64,000 bases of DNA, taken from positions 1-64,000 of the forward strand of contig JAJDDW010000026.1 of assembly GCA_029260115.1 (NCBI GenBank). Reading direction: 5' to 3'. A model generated the notes under the pieces. It saw only the letters and a list, made by a program, of their open reading frames with translations, ran no database searches and was not told the DNA's origin. A program made the position numbers and the translations under genes. This document shows, piece after piece, positions 45,613 through 53,626 of this stretch (positions are counted from its first letter, which is position 1; every line of letters starts with the position of its first letter). The stretch comes from Phycisphaerae bacterium (GTDB lineage: Bacteria; Planctomycetota; Phycisphaerae; UBA1845).

Positions 45613-46761
45613 ATGGTTATGGGCAAGAAAAAAGGAGGAAAGAAGAAAGGTGGAAAAAAAGTCCGCGTCACCTTTCGCCGAAACCGATCTTCGAAGGTGA
45701 GAGATAAAACTTGGACCGACCAAGCGCACCAGTCCCAAGATAACGAAGTAGATGCCGTCGAATCTGAACAGGTCCGAGCGAAGGGTGATCTTTCTCGACA
45801 GCGCACCATCATCGTCCACGACGATCCGACGCTGTCCCGCGCCCACCTCCACACCGGTACCGTCCTGGCTATGCGAGGCTTGTACGCTGATGTGGACGAT
45901 GGTCAGCAAATCCACGCTTGCACCATTCGCCGTGTGCTGCGTACACAGCAAATTGAAGAACGAAATCCTGTCACCGTAGGTGATCGCGTGCGGTTTTCCA
46001 TGGGATCATCCGGCGACGTCGATTTGCGAGAAGGCGTCATCGAACACGTCGAACCGCGCCATGGCCAACTACGCCGCAAGTCCGGACGGCGCATCCATAC
46101 TGTCGTCGCCAATGTAGACCAAGCTATCATTGTAACTTCCGCTGGTCAGCCTGCGCCCAAACCCCAGCTAATCGATCGCTACATCATCGCCGCGCTAGCC
46201 GGAGAAATCGCCCCCATCATTTGCATGAACAAAATCGACCTCGACGTAGATGGTCGAGCTGAGGAGCTTCTACTTCGCTATGCCCATCTAGGCTACGATA
46301 CACTATCGACTTGCGCGACAACCGGCCAAGGTATCGAAAAATTGCGGAACTTGCTCAAGGACAAGGAAAGCGTCGTTGTCGGCCAAAGCGGCGTGGGTAA
46401 AAGCTCGTTACTCAATGCGGCGGAGTCTGGCTTAACGCTAAGGACATCTAGCGTGGGCATACAAAACCAAAAAGGTAGACACACAACTACCACGGCTAGC
46501 CTCATCAGATTGAAGCTGGGAGGCTACGTTGTCGACACGCCCGGCATTCGTTCCTTCGACATCTCCCTCGTCCCAAGAAGCGATTACGAGGCCCATTTCG
46601 TCGAATTCGTTGAGCACATAGCCAATTGCCGATATCCTGATTGCACGCACACGCACGAAGATGAATGCGCCGTCAAAGCAGCCGTGGCGCAGGGTCTTAT
46701 CCATCCGGCTAGATATGAAAGCTACGTCGACATCTTCGAGGAACCTGGCATCACGCCATAG
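45613..46761 (+). CDS. rsgA: Ribosome small-subunit-dependent GTPase RsgA
   Basis: RsgA is a circularly permuted GTPase that checks late 30S maturation. In this 382-residue protein the motifs come in permuted order: NKID (G4), then GQSGVGKSS (G1), then DTPG (G3). An OB fold precedes them. A C-terminal zinc finger has Cys-x5-Cys (CRYPDC), HTHEDEC and a final helix. The N-terminus is unusual: a lysine-glycine repeat (GKKKGGKKKGGKK) and about 60 charged residues before the OB fold, probably RNA-binding. The start is ATG 45613 or the ATG two codons later. Confidence 0.95.
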   Translation: MVMGKKKGGKKKGGKKVRVTFRRNRSSKVRDKTWTDQAHQSQDNEVDAVESEQVRAKGDLSRQRTIIVHDDPTLSRAHLHTGTVLAMRGLYADVDDGQQIHACTIRRVLRTQQIEERNPVTVGDRVRFSMGSSGDVDLREGVIEHVEPRHGQLRRKSGRRIHTVVANVDQAIIVTSAGQPAPKPQLIDRYIIAALAGEIAPIICMNKIDLDVDGRAEELLLRYAHLGYDTLSTCATTGQGIEKLRNLLKDKESVVVGQSGVGKSSLLNAAESGLTLRTSSVGIQNQKGRHTTTTASLIRLKLGGYVVDTPGIRSFDISLVPRSDYEAHFVEFVEHIANCRYPDCTHTHEDECAVKAAVAQGLIHPARYESYVDIFEEPGITP

Positions 46762-46959
46762 TACCTTCCCGTAGGTATATAAAATTCTCCGTAAGCGTAA
46801 ATTACAAAGCGCGGAATGTAATAACACCCGAGGTGTTTCTCAACTTTCCAAACTCAGCACGAATTGAACACGTAGCCATCACCAGCTCAATATGTATAAT
46901 ACAGTCTTTGAATGACGGGCGAGAATCGTACATCACGCTAAACTGGAGTTTTGCCGGCC

Positions 46960-47820
46960 ATGACCAATGTGGATCAATTTGAGAGCATGTTTCGCTCGGC
47001 TTCGCGCGAGGTCTATCGCTACGAGCACATAAACTTCGAATCCGCTATCGTCATCACCGACCTGGACGCAACGCAGGCCAAGGAATTCGGCGAAAAAATG
47101 CGTCGGTTTCTCACGCTCAATGACGCGAATAATAAAATCCAATGGCGCGATGTAACTGGCTCTGAGTTTCAAACCGCCGGCGATTTACTCTCGCTAGTTG
47201 AGGCAGCTAAACCAAGCATTATCTGCACCTATCGCAATCTACACAGTAGTGCTTGGCGTTGGCCTTACAGTTTAGGGGCCCATGTCGATCTATTAACCCA
47301 ACATACCGACGTGCCGATCATGTTGGTTCCCCACCCCCAAGCGAATCAATCTGCGGCACACGCATGCAAAAATACCGACACCGTCATGGCTATTACAAAT
47401 CATCTGACCGGTGATGACCGTCTCGTGAATTACGCCTTGCGACTTGTAGGCCCCAATGGGAAATTGTGGCTAACTCATGTGGAAGACGACGCCACATTCG
47501 ATCGATACTTAGACGCCATCTCCAAGATTCCCGCGCTCGACACAGACACCACTCGAACCGCCTTACGTAAACAATTACTTAAAGAGCCACGAGATTATAT
47601 CCAAAGCTGTGTCGAAACGTTACGCACGGCTGGCCTACAAGTCACCATCGAACAGCTAGTGTTGTTTGGCCATCACTTGTCTCAGTATCAACAACTGATC
47701 CAACAACACGAGGTAGACTTGCTCGTACTCAATACCAAAGACGACAATCAATTAGCGATGCATGGCATGGCCTACGCCCTCGCCGTCGAATTACGTCACA
47801 TCCCGCTCTTAATGCTATAG
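46960..47820 (+). CDS. Universal stress protein-like protein
   Basis: A protein of about 286 residues with two weakly recognisable Usp-like halves. The first ends SSAWRWPYSLGAHVDLLTQHTDVPIMLVP. The second has DTVMAITNHLTGDDRLVNYALRLVGPNGKLWLTHVED and VDLLVLNTKDDNQLAMHGMAYALAVELRHIPLLML. The ATP-binding GS loop of classical UspA is not clear. GGAG 11 bases upstream favours ATG 46960 over the earlier TTG. It is 30 bases upstream of the antiporter gene and probably co-transcribed, so a role in stress or ion regulation is plausible but unproven. Confidence 0.72.
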   Translation: MTNVDQFESMFRSASREVYRYEHINFESAIVITDLDATQAKEFGEKMRRFLTLNDANNKIQWRDVTGSEFQTAGDLLSLVEAAKPSIICTYRNLHSSAWRWPYSLGAHVDLLTQHTDVPIMLVPHPQANQSAAHACKNTDTVMAITNHLTGDDRLVNYALRLVGPNGKLWLTHVEDDATFDRYLDAISKIPALDTDTTRTALRKQLLKEPRDYIQSCVETLRTAGLQVTIEQLVLFGHHLSQYQQLIQQHEVDLLVLNTKDDNQLAMHGMAYALAVELRHIPLLML

Positions 47821-47851
47821 TTGCAAGCAAAGAAAGGCTTTTTAATACACT

Positions 47852-49285
47852 ATGAACCCTCTGTTCCTTGCATCAGCTAGTGAAGCTGGCGTGCCGTTGA
47901 GCGTCACCCTCACCTTTTCAGCCATTCTCGTTGGCCTCATCCTGTGCCTGGCATTGGAAGAAGTCATACACGCCAAGAAATCAATCATAGCAGGCGTCTT
48001 TGCCATCGTCAGTTTGTTTCTGGCAAATGTGTTTCATCTTTACAAATACGTCGATCACAAATTCCTTGTAAAACTTCCACCATTCGAAGCCGTCCATGGA
48101 CACACGACTGAATTACCCGTTTATATTCCTGCTATTGACTGGAGCGTGATCGCACTCATCTTTGGCGCGAGCCTGTTTATCGACATCACCTCAAAGTCAG
48201 GCTTATTCACTTGGATTGCCATCAAACTCACCAAAGCTTCAAAAGGTGATCCGCGCAAACTATTATGGTTCTACGGACTCATGACCGTCGTGTTCTCAGC
48301 GGTGCTAAATAACGTGACCGCGATGATTATCGTAGGCTCGCTTACGGGCGTGTCGCTTAAAAAGCTGGGCCGAGCAAATCTGCTACTGGGATTCTTGCTG
48401 ATCGAAGGCTTACTGACTAACATCGGCGGCTTGCTTACACTCATCAGCTCAGTCCCCAACATCATCGTTGGCAACGCAGCCGGCATTAGCTTCGTTACCT
48501 TCTTCATAAAATCCGCCCCGTTCGTATTCGTGGCTACCATCGCGACGATTATGCTGGGGGCAAAATTATTCGGCATCAATAAATTGATAAGCTCGGAAGA
48601 AAAAAACGAGGCTGCCCTGCTAGTCGATGGCTTCGACGAAAACGACGGCATCGAGAGCAACAGTTTCTTTTGGTTCGGCGGCATCATGCTGCTGCTATTT
48701 ATTGTGACAATCGCTACGACTTCGATCCTGCCCGTCATCCAAGATTTGGGTATGAGCTTCGTTGCCTTAGCCTTTGCCACCGCCATGTTAGTGCGTTATA
48801 AGTCCACCGTAGACACATTCTACCGGGCTATGGACTGGGACTTGCTGGGGTTCTTCGCTGCATTGTTCGTGGTCATCAACGTCATGGAACACGCCCTGGT
48901 GCTAGACCTGATCGGCGTGGGACTGTCAAAAATCATCGGGCTAAATGGGTCAATTGGTCATGGTGCGGGCACTGGCGCAATTCTGATTTCCTCCGCAGGT
49001 TTTAGTTCAGTCACCGACAATATCCCGCTATCTGCGATGTTAGCAAAAATTCTACAAGCTCAAGGTACAGCCTCTACCGACCCGCTTTGGTGGGCTGTTG
49101 TGTTCGGGGCTAACCTCGGCGGAAACTTAACCCCCATTGGCTCTGCCTCGACTTTAGTTGCCGTGACCATCATACACAAAAACGGATTGACCATGTCATT
49201 CGCCCGCTTCGTAAAATTAGCCATACCCTTTGCAGTCATGCAAATCGCTCTAGCCACGACTTACGTACTGGCGTTCCTACAATAA
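47852..49285 (+). CDS. NhaD/ArsB-superfamily sodium:proton antiporter
   Basis: A 477-residue protein with about 12 hydrophobic helices in the ion-transporter/CitMHS fold. Typical segments are LALEEVIHAKKSIIAG, LIFGASLFIDITSKSGLF, VVFSAVLNNVTAMIIVG, LTNIGGLLTLISSVPNIIVG, GFSSVTDNIPLSAML and GANLGGNLTPIGSASTLVAV. These repeated NxTA and GxxxTPIGS loops are the substrate-binding elements of the NhaD/SLC13-like group. Na+/H+ exchange is the likely role. Usp-like gene upstream. Confidence 0.9.
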   Translation: MNPLFLASASEAGVPLSVTLTFSAILVGLILCLALEEVIHAKKSIIAGVFAIVSLFLANVFHLYKYVDHKFLVKLPPFEAVHGHTTELPVYIPAIDWSVIALIFGASLFIDITSKSGLFTWIAIKLTKASKGDPRKLLWFYGLMTVVFSAVLNNVTAMIIVGSLTGVSLKKLGRANLLLGFLLIEGLLTNIGGLLTLISSVPNIIVGNAAGISFVTFFIKSAPFVFVATIATIMLGAKLFGINKLISSEEKNEAALLVDGFDENDGIESNSFFWFGGIMLLLFIVTIATTSILPVIQDLGMSFVALAFATAMLVRYKSTVDTFYRAMDWDLLGFFAALFVVINVMEHALVLDLIGVGLSKIIGLNGSIGHGAGTGAILISSAGFSSVTDNIPLSAMLAKILQAQGTASTDPLWWAVVFGANLGGNLTPIGSASTLVAVTIIHKNGLTMSFARFVKLAIPFAVMQIALATTYVLAFLQ

Positions 49286-49474
49286 ACCGCCAGCACATTG
49301 TCACGATTATCGGTTGGGAGTCGGGAGTTTGACGTTCGGCGATTGGTGTCGGGCGTTGAGTACCGAATATCAGGCGTTAATCGCCGGGTGGCACGGGTAA
49401 GCCTCCGCTTATCCATGTTTTGAAATAACACTACAGTTATAAAACTAAACCAGCCTATGAACCTAACTGGAACA
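49286..49474. repeat. Short-motif repetitive spacer with REP-like palindrome copy 3
   Basis: The gap contains repeated short G/T-rich units (GGGAGTCGGGAGTTTG, GGCGATTGGTGTCGGGCGTT, CAGGCGTTAATCGCC) at about 49315-49387. The third REP-like palindrome follows at 49392-49417 (CACGGGTAAGCCTCC then GCTTATCCATG). It lies between convergent genes and may help terminate transcription. Confidence 0.5.
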
Positions 49475-50167
49475 TCAAGTCAGAAACGCCGCAGCCGTAA
49501 CTTCCGTATGAAAACGCAAGAGCGCATTCATACCGATAGGACGAAGTCCAGCCTCAATCGCTTCTTCTAAAAACGCTGCCCGCGACATGGAATGTCGGCC
49601 ACTAACCCGGCCTTTATGCTGCGCTTTTCGATCACGCCGCCAAGCACGAATTGAACCGGAATCAAAAAAGGTAACGACAACACCAACCTTAGCCACACGG
49701 ACAAGTTCTCGAAGAATACGAACGCGGTCTTCGCGCTCAGGGATATGATGAACCAAGCGTGAACACAACACAACATCAACAGCATCGTCAACTAACGGCA
49801 ATTCAAACGCGGAGCCTGCAGATGCGACAGGCCGTTCGCTAAACGCGCCATGATGTCTCACACCTTCGCGAAGCATCTGCGCGGAAGTGTCCATCGCGAT
49901 AACAGACACACCAAACCCGGCCAACACGGGGAGAAAACGCCCAGTCCCAGAAGGGCAATCCAACGCACTATGAAACGTCTGGCGACGTTGTATCCGCAGC
50001 AGAGATTTCCGAACCATGCGCCGCTCCAGCGAATTGGAAGCACGTCGCATCAGACTCGTTTCGTGTTTGTTGGCATAATATTGCGCGTAATCGTCGGCCT
50101 TGTATTTACTTCCGAACGCGCGCTCAGCCATCGGCTCTGTAGTTGTTGTCAATCTCTTATTCTCCAC
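49475..50167 (-). CDS. Class I SAM-dependent methyltransferase
   Basis: A 230-residue protein of the Methyltransf_11 type. Motif I is ALDCPSGTGRFLP (with P in place of the usual G), motif II VIAMDTS, and the catalytic-side motif is LCSRLVHHIPEREDRVRILREL. The substrate is unknown. The start is probably GTG, 7 bases after TAAGGTAA. It follows the kinase-SCP2 gene by 28 bases on the same strand, which suggests the two act on the same lipid or envelope molecule. Confidence 0.85.
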   Translation of the reverse strand: MENKRLTTTTEPMAERAFGSKYKADDYAQYYANKHETSLMRRASNSLERRMVRKSLLRIQRRQTFHSALDCPSGTGRFLPVLAGFGVSVIAMDTSAQMLREGVRHHGAFSERPVASAGSAFELPLVDDAVDVVLCSRLVHHIPEREDRVRILRELVRVAKVGVVVTFFDSGSIRAWRRDRKAQHKGRVSGRHSMSRAAFLEEAIEAGLRPIGMNALLRFHTEVTAAAFLT

Positions 50168-50195
50168 CGAATTACCTTACAATGAACGGCTATAC

Positions 50196-51461
50196 TTATT
50201 TTGGTAGTGCCAATCGCGATACCTCATCGATATGTTTTACCAGAAAATGCAAGAATTTGGTATCCCCCTGCATGCGTAGACGCCCCGCTCGCAGACGGGC
50301 ATAGGCGTCCGGACGCCCAGAAATCACTGCTAGCCAGGTATCAGAATCAGTGCGTATCGTCATATCGGGCTGCGAATCCAAGGACGAACCTACGGTCACA
50401 CGGCCCTTTTCCATGAGCAAACAATGTTGCCTGTTCTCGCCAGCTTCATCCACATCGGAAAAAGAAAACTGAATGACCAAATTCATATCCAACGAGCTAT
50501 TAGATACCGATTCGCTCGAACGAAGCACATCAAAAAACTCATCGAGTGTAGCATACGCTCGAATCGTTTCCGATTGCTGCTGGGCAAGCGTCACGCGATC
50601 CCTAAACCAATCAATGGCTTCAGTAACTGCCATCCGGCGTATCTCCTGAGATGCCAGTGGTATGGCACATTTAACTAAACGAGCGATCTGCTGCCGATGC
50701 TTATCGCTAAGACGAGACACCTGCAAATAGGCACACATAAAACTTCGCAAGCCGCCTCGAACATCGAGCGACATCGCCGAAGCCACGAATTGCGACAAAT
50801 CCGACACAATACCTGTCATGGGAACAGGCGAAGGAAACAATTTTCCACCTGAATCAGGGTCTAGCATCAAGAATTCGTACCCGCCGTCCGATGACTGTCG
50901 CACTAAAATATTTCGCCAATACAACCCGCCATGCTGTACACCTGCATCGTGCATTCTACGCACAATCGTAGCTAGTCCTTTGATAATGTCTTTTTTCGCA
51001 TCATGATTCACCGACTGATCACGATGAGCATTGATCGCAAACATATCCAACGACTGTACGCCCTCCGTGCCCTCCGTGATAATGAAACTTTCTCGCAAGA
51101 AACCACTTTTTCGCACTTCACCATAAGCTATCGGGCGCACCGTAGGCACACGACGTGAACACATTTCTCGCAGAAACTCATACTCGGTACGCGCACGGCT
51201 TTTCCCGAACAATGTTCCGCGAAACATTTGTTTGATGCGCTGACTGCGCCGGTTATAAAGATATCGCTTAACAAAAACGCTCTCAGGCCCACCCATCGTC
51301 GAATCAATCGACACATGCACCACGTCCGACGACCGAGACACCGCCGCTACATCATCAGAAGCACAGGCCAGCACGTCATCCACCGATCGCCATCCGTACC
51401 GATCAAACCACTGTTGATCTTCAGCCGCTACTACAAATCGTTCCGTTGTCACTAATGACAT
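50196..51461 (-). CDS. LPS-kinase-like (pseudo)kinase fused to an SCP2 lipid-binding domain
   Basis: A 421-residue protein. Residues about 30-240 resemble lipopolysaccharide kinases (Kdo/WaaP/InaA group): Lys65 in VFVKRYLYN, Glu in RTEYEFLREM, a catalytic-loop segment VQHGGLYWRNILV (176-188), and LMLDPDSGG (198-206) in the DFG position. The expected catalytic Asp after the HxD histidine is Gly (HGG), so activity may be lost or use another residue. Residues about 325-415 look like an SCP2 sterol/lipid-transfer domain (LLMEKGRVTVG, DMTIRTDSDTWLAVISGRPDAYARLRAGRLRM). GTG 51452 is better spaced from AGAGG than ATG 51461. Downstream methyltransferase is co-oriented. This combination is not one I know. 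Confidence 0.72.
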   Translation of the reverse strand: MSLVTTERFVVAAEDQQWFDRYGWRSVDDVLACASDDVAAVSRSSDVVHVSIDSTMGGPESVFVKRYLYNRRSQRIKQMFRGTLFGKSRARTEYEFLREMCSRRVPTVRPIAYGEVRKSGFLRESFIITEGTEGVQSLDMFAINAHRDQSVNHDAKKDIIKGLATIVRRMHDAGVQHGGLYWRNILVRQSSDGGYEFLMLDPDSGGKLFPSPVPMTGIVSDLSQFVASAMSLDVRGGLRSFMCAYLQVSRLSDKHRQQIARLVKCAIPLASQEIRRMAVTEAIDWFRDRVTLAQQQSETIRAYATLDEFFDVLRSSESVSNSSLDMNLVIQFSFSDVDEAGENRQHCLLMEKGRVTVGSSLDSQPDMTIRTDSDTWLAVISGRPDAYARLRAGRLRMQGDTKFLHFLVKHIDEVSRLALPK

Positions 51462-51901
51462 CCTCTATGAGACGAGCTACGTCCGCTCGACAATTATTTA
51501 TCATTTTCCGCCACGCCCTGATGCCGGACACAGAAGTGCTACGCACCCAATCACTGTAATACAAATCAGCCGTGTGATTTAGGATTAACGTCATAACGGC
51601 GCGAACCTAGCCCATCCGTTCTCTCAGTCGGGTATTGTACAGCTAATATCAAGATGGAACACATCACCTCTATTTCACAGCGATGGCCCTCTATTCCGAC
51701 ACAAAAGCGGCGACAGTCGCCTTGCTCGACGGCATGACGAGGCAGACCCGTTCGATCTCGTCAAATTCTTCGATACCTTGATTTTCGCTGCTAATTCTCA
51801 TTCTCGCAGTTGACTTTACCAGGTTGAGCCATACCATCGTAATGATACTTCGTATGGTAATGGCAACGATACATGCGTTGGCTAATGCTATGTTGATGCA
51901 C
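51462..51901. promoter_or_regulatory. Region upstream of tmRNA
   Basis: About 440 bases. No gene is credible. An imperfect inverted repeat CCATAC...GTATGG lies at about 51831-51857, and an extended -10 box is just before tmRNA (listed separately). Confidence 0.45.
51886..51894 (+). promoter_or_regulatory. Extended -10 promoter element of ssrA
   Basis: TGCTATGTT is an extended -10 box (TGn plus TATGTT) placed 7 bases before the predicted tmRNA 5' end at 51902. No good -35 is visible, as is usual with extended -10 promoters. Confidence 0.5.
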
Positions 51902-52255
51902 GGGGGCGATTGGATTCGACCGGGCGAGACAAAGGGAGTGTGGCGTGTCGAGGTGGTCAGGCGGCCTCGTTAAACACCTGGCAACAACTTTTATATGGCA
52001 ACTACTCGTTAGCCATGGCAGCCTAAAAATAGGCCGCCCGTTCCCCGGAGGACGCCCGCTACTCCGACGGAGCGCCATTAGTGGGCTAGTCATATGCTGA
52101 CACCGGGCCGGCACTTGGCGAAACATTAGTCTGGTTGGGGAAGGTTGAAGCCTGTCGACCAGCGTCTTCTAACCCGAGATTTAAAAGATCGACTACACAC
52201 GTAGAAGCGCTACCGGAGCCGTCGCGGGACGGGGGTTCGATTCCCCCCGCCTCCA
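51902..52255 (+). ncRNA. ssrA: Transfer-messenger RNA (tmRNA)
   Basis: The 354-base RNA rescues stalled ribosomes. The 5' end GGGGGCGATTGGATTCGAC pairs with the 3' end CGCCTCCA through a 7-bp acceptor (one G-U). The T arm is GGGGG-TTCGATT-CCCCC, and G-U/TTCGAC features of tmRNA are present. CCA is not encoded. The tag reading frame best fitting known tags is at 51997-52026: GGC AAC TAC TCG TTA GCC ATG GCA GCC TAA, giving GNYSLAMAA, with the Ala carried by the tRNA part in front. The 3' end is the insertion site of an integrated element whose integrase frame ends inside it. Confidence 0.95.
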
Positions 52256-53512
52256 GTTTTTTTCGTTACTGAATTGTTCAGAAGATTCATGCAAACTCTC
52301 GCAGGCAAACGAGTTATGATCTTTATCACAATTTTCGACTGACGCCATTTTCTGGTCATTTCTAGTGGTTTCGTGCGCCTTCTGCTGCGCATTGCGCTGC
52401 GCTTTTGATTCAACGCTTTTTGCAGCACTATCGAATAATTCATCGGGCACTTCGTTCGCATAGTGCCGACCGCTGACAGTAATGCTATGACCAATCCACT
52501 TACTGACGGCATACTGAGGGAATGTCATAGCCCACTCTTTTTCACAAGATGATCGCAGCGTCTGCCAAAGCCTAGCCCATAGCTGCACACCGGCATTGGC
52601 GCAAATAGATTTTACCTGGCGTGATATACGACCCTGGCCACGGATTGATACTAGGTATTGTTCACCCTCGTCAGAATCATCATAACGTGCCTGCAGAAGA
52701 TCCATCAATTGCGGAGTAATCGGAACCATGCGCTGCTCATGACCTTCGTGATGTTCCGTCTTTGGGCTTCTAACGGTCATACGGCCACGTTCCCAATCGA
52801 TATCTGCCCAAGTAAGTAGATGAGATTCTGATGGCACACGAAGGCCAGCATGACGTGCCAGCCCGAAAAGTAATTGCCATTCTGCGTTAGGACATGCCTC
52901 AATGACCCGTGTGATTTCATCAGGGGTAACGTATCGTGTGTAACGACTGGGTGTTGGTCCCGACTTCAAGTGTTGGAATGGATTCTCAGGGATCAATTTA
53001 CGTCGCACAGCTTCCATCATAATCGTCTTTGCATTGCCGCTGTGCGTCTTGACGGCTGCTACAGATAATTGTTGCTTACGTAGCCATTGACGCCATTCAG
53101 CGGCATGCTGCGTACTGATCGTTCGAAGCGGAATCTCAGGATCAAAATAGCTAAGAATCTTATCCTGCGTTTGCCGCAGTTTACGATGAGACTCGGGCTT
53201 CAGCTCGCCCTCGCGTTGATATAAGTACTGCGTCAGCCACTCACGAAGCGTCAATTTTTGCTGCGGTACTGTAAGACCAGCACATGCGAGCTTCCCGAGC
53301 ATGCGATCATCCAGGTCCGCTAGCCATCGTGATGTCTCATCAGCGGGTGCATGGCTTGTGATGTTAGACGAAACAAGATCTTCAACCTTTATGCACACTT
53401 TGTCAGCATACCGTATTGGCACTTTCCCCAGCGTAATCGTGCGCCGTTTGCCGACACCATCAACAAAGTTGATGAACCGGCTGCCGTTTGTACGAGTCGT
53501 AACACTAGCCAT
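52193..53512 (-). CDS. Tyrosine recombinase (integrase) of the ssrA-inserted element
   Basis: A 439-residue phage-type integrase. It has an N-terminal arm-binding segment (SRFINFVDGVGKRRTITLGK), a SAM-like core-binding domain (about 90-185) and a catalytic domain. Active-site pieces are Arg in HAGLRVPSE, Lys in RSPKTEHH, Arg in LWQTLRSS (Q where His is usual), WIGHS and Tyr in GRHYANE. The LRSSCEKEW-type segment is typical of planctomycete integrases. The last ~20 codons (GESNPRPATAPVALLRV) are encoded by the antisense of the tmRNA 3' end, so the protein's C-terminus would change after excision. It lies at the left boundary of the element. Confidence 0.92.
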   Translation of the reverse strand: MASVTTRTNGSRFINFVDGVGKRRTITLGKVPIRYADKVCIKVEDLVSSNITSHAPADETSRWLADLDDRMLGKLACAGLTVPQQKLTLREWLTQYLYQREGELKPESHRKLRQTQDKILSYFDPEIPLRTISTQHAAEWRQWLRKQQLSVAAVKTHSGNAKTIMMEAVRRKLIPENPFQHLKSGPTPSRYTRYVTPDEITRVIEACPNAEWQLLFGLARHAGLRVPSESHLLTWADIDWERGRMTVRSPKTEHHEGHEQRMVPITPQLMDLLQARYDDSDEGEQYLVSIRGQGRISRQVKSICANAGVQLWARLWQTLRSSCEKEWAMTFPQYAVSKWIGHSITVSGRHYANEVPDELFDSAAKSVESKAQRNAQQKAHETTRNDQKMASVENCDKDHNSFACESLHESSEQFSNEKNWRRGESNPRPATAPVALLRV

Positions 53513-53626
53513 TCTGATTTACCTTTCCGCCGACATGTTGCCGGCGTGACTGCTAGCTCAAGCGTATCATGAACACACAATAACCTGATCATGTGAATGT
53601 TGCGCCTTTGCCGTAATACCATCCTA

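Noticed and set aside
51980-52011. tmRNA tag frame GGC AAC AAC TTT...TAG
   Set aside because: It ends in MATTR, unlike known tags, and the other frame ends in LAMAA with better spacing. Kept only as a finding about ambiguity.
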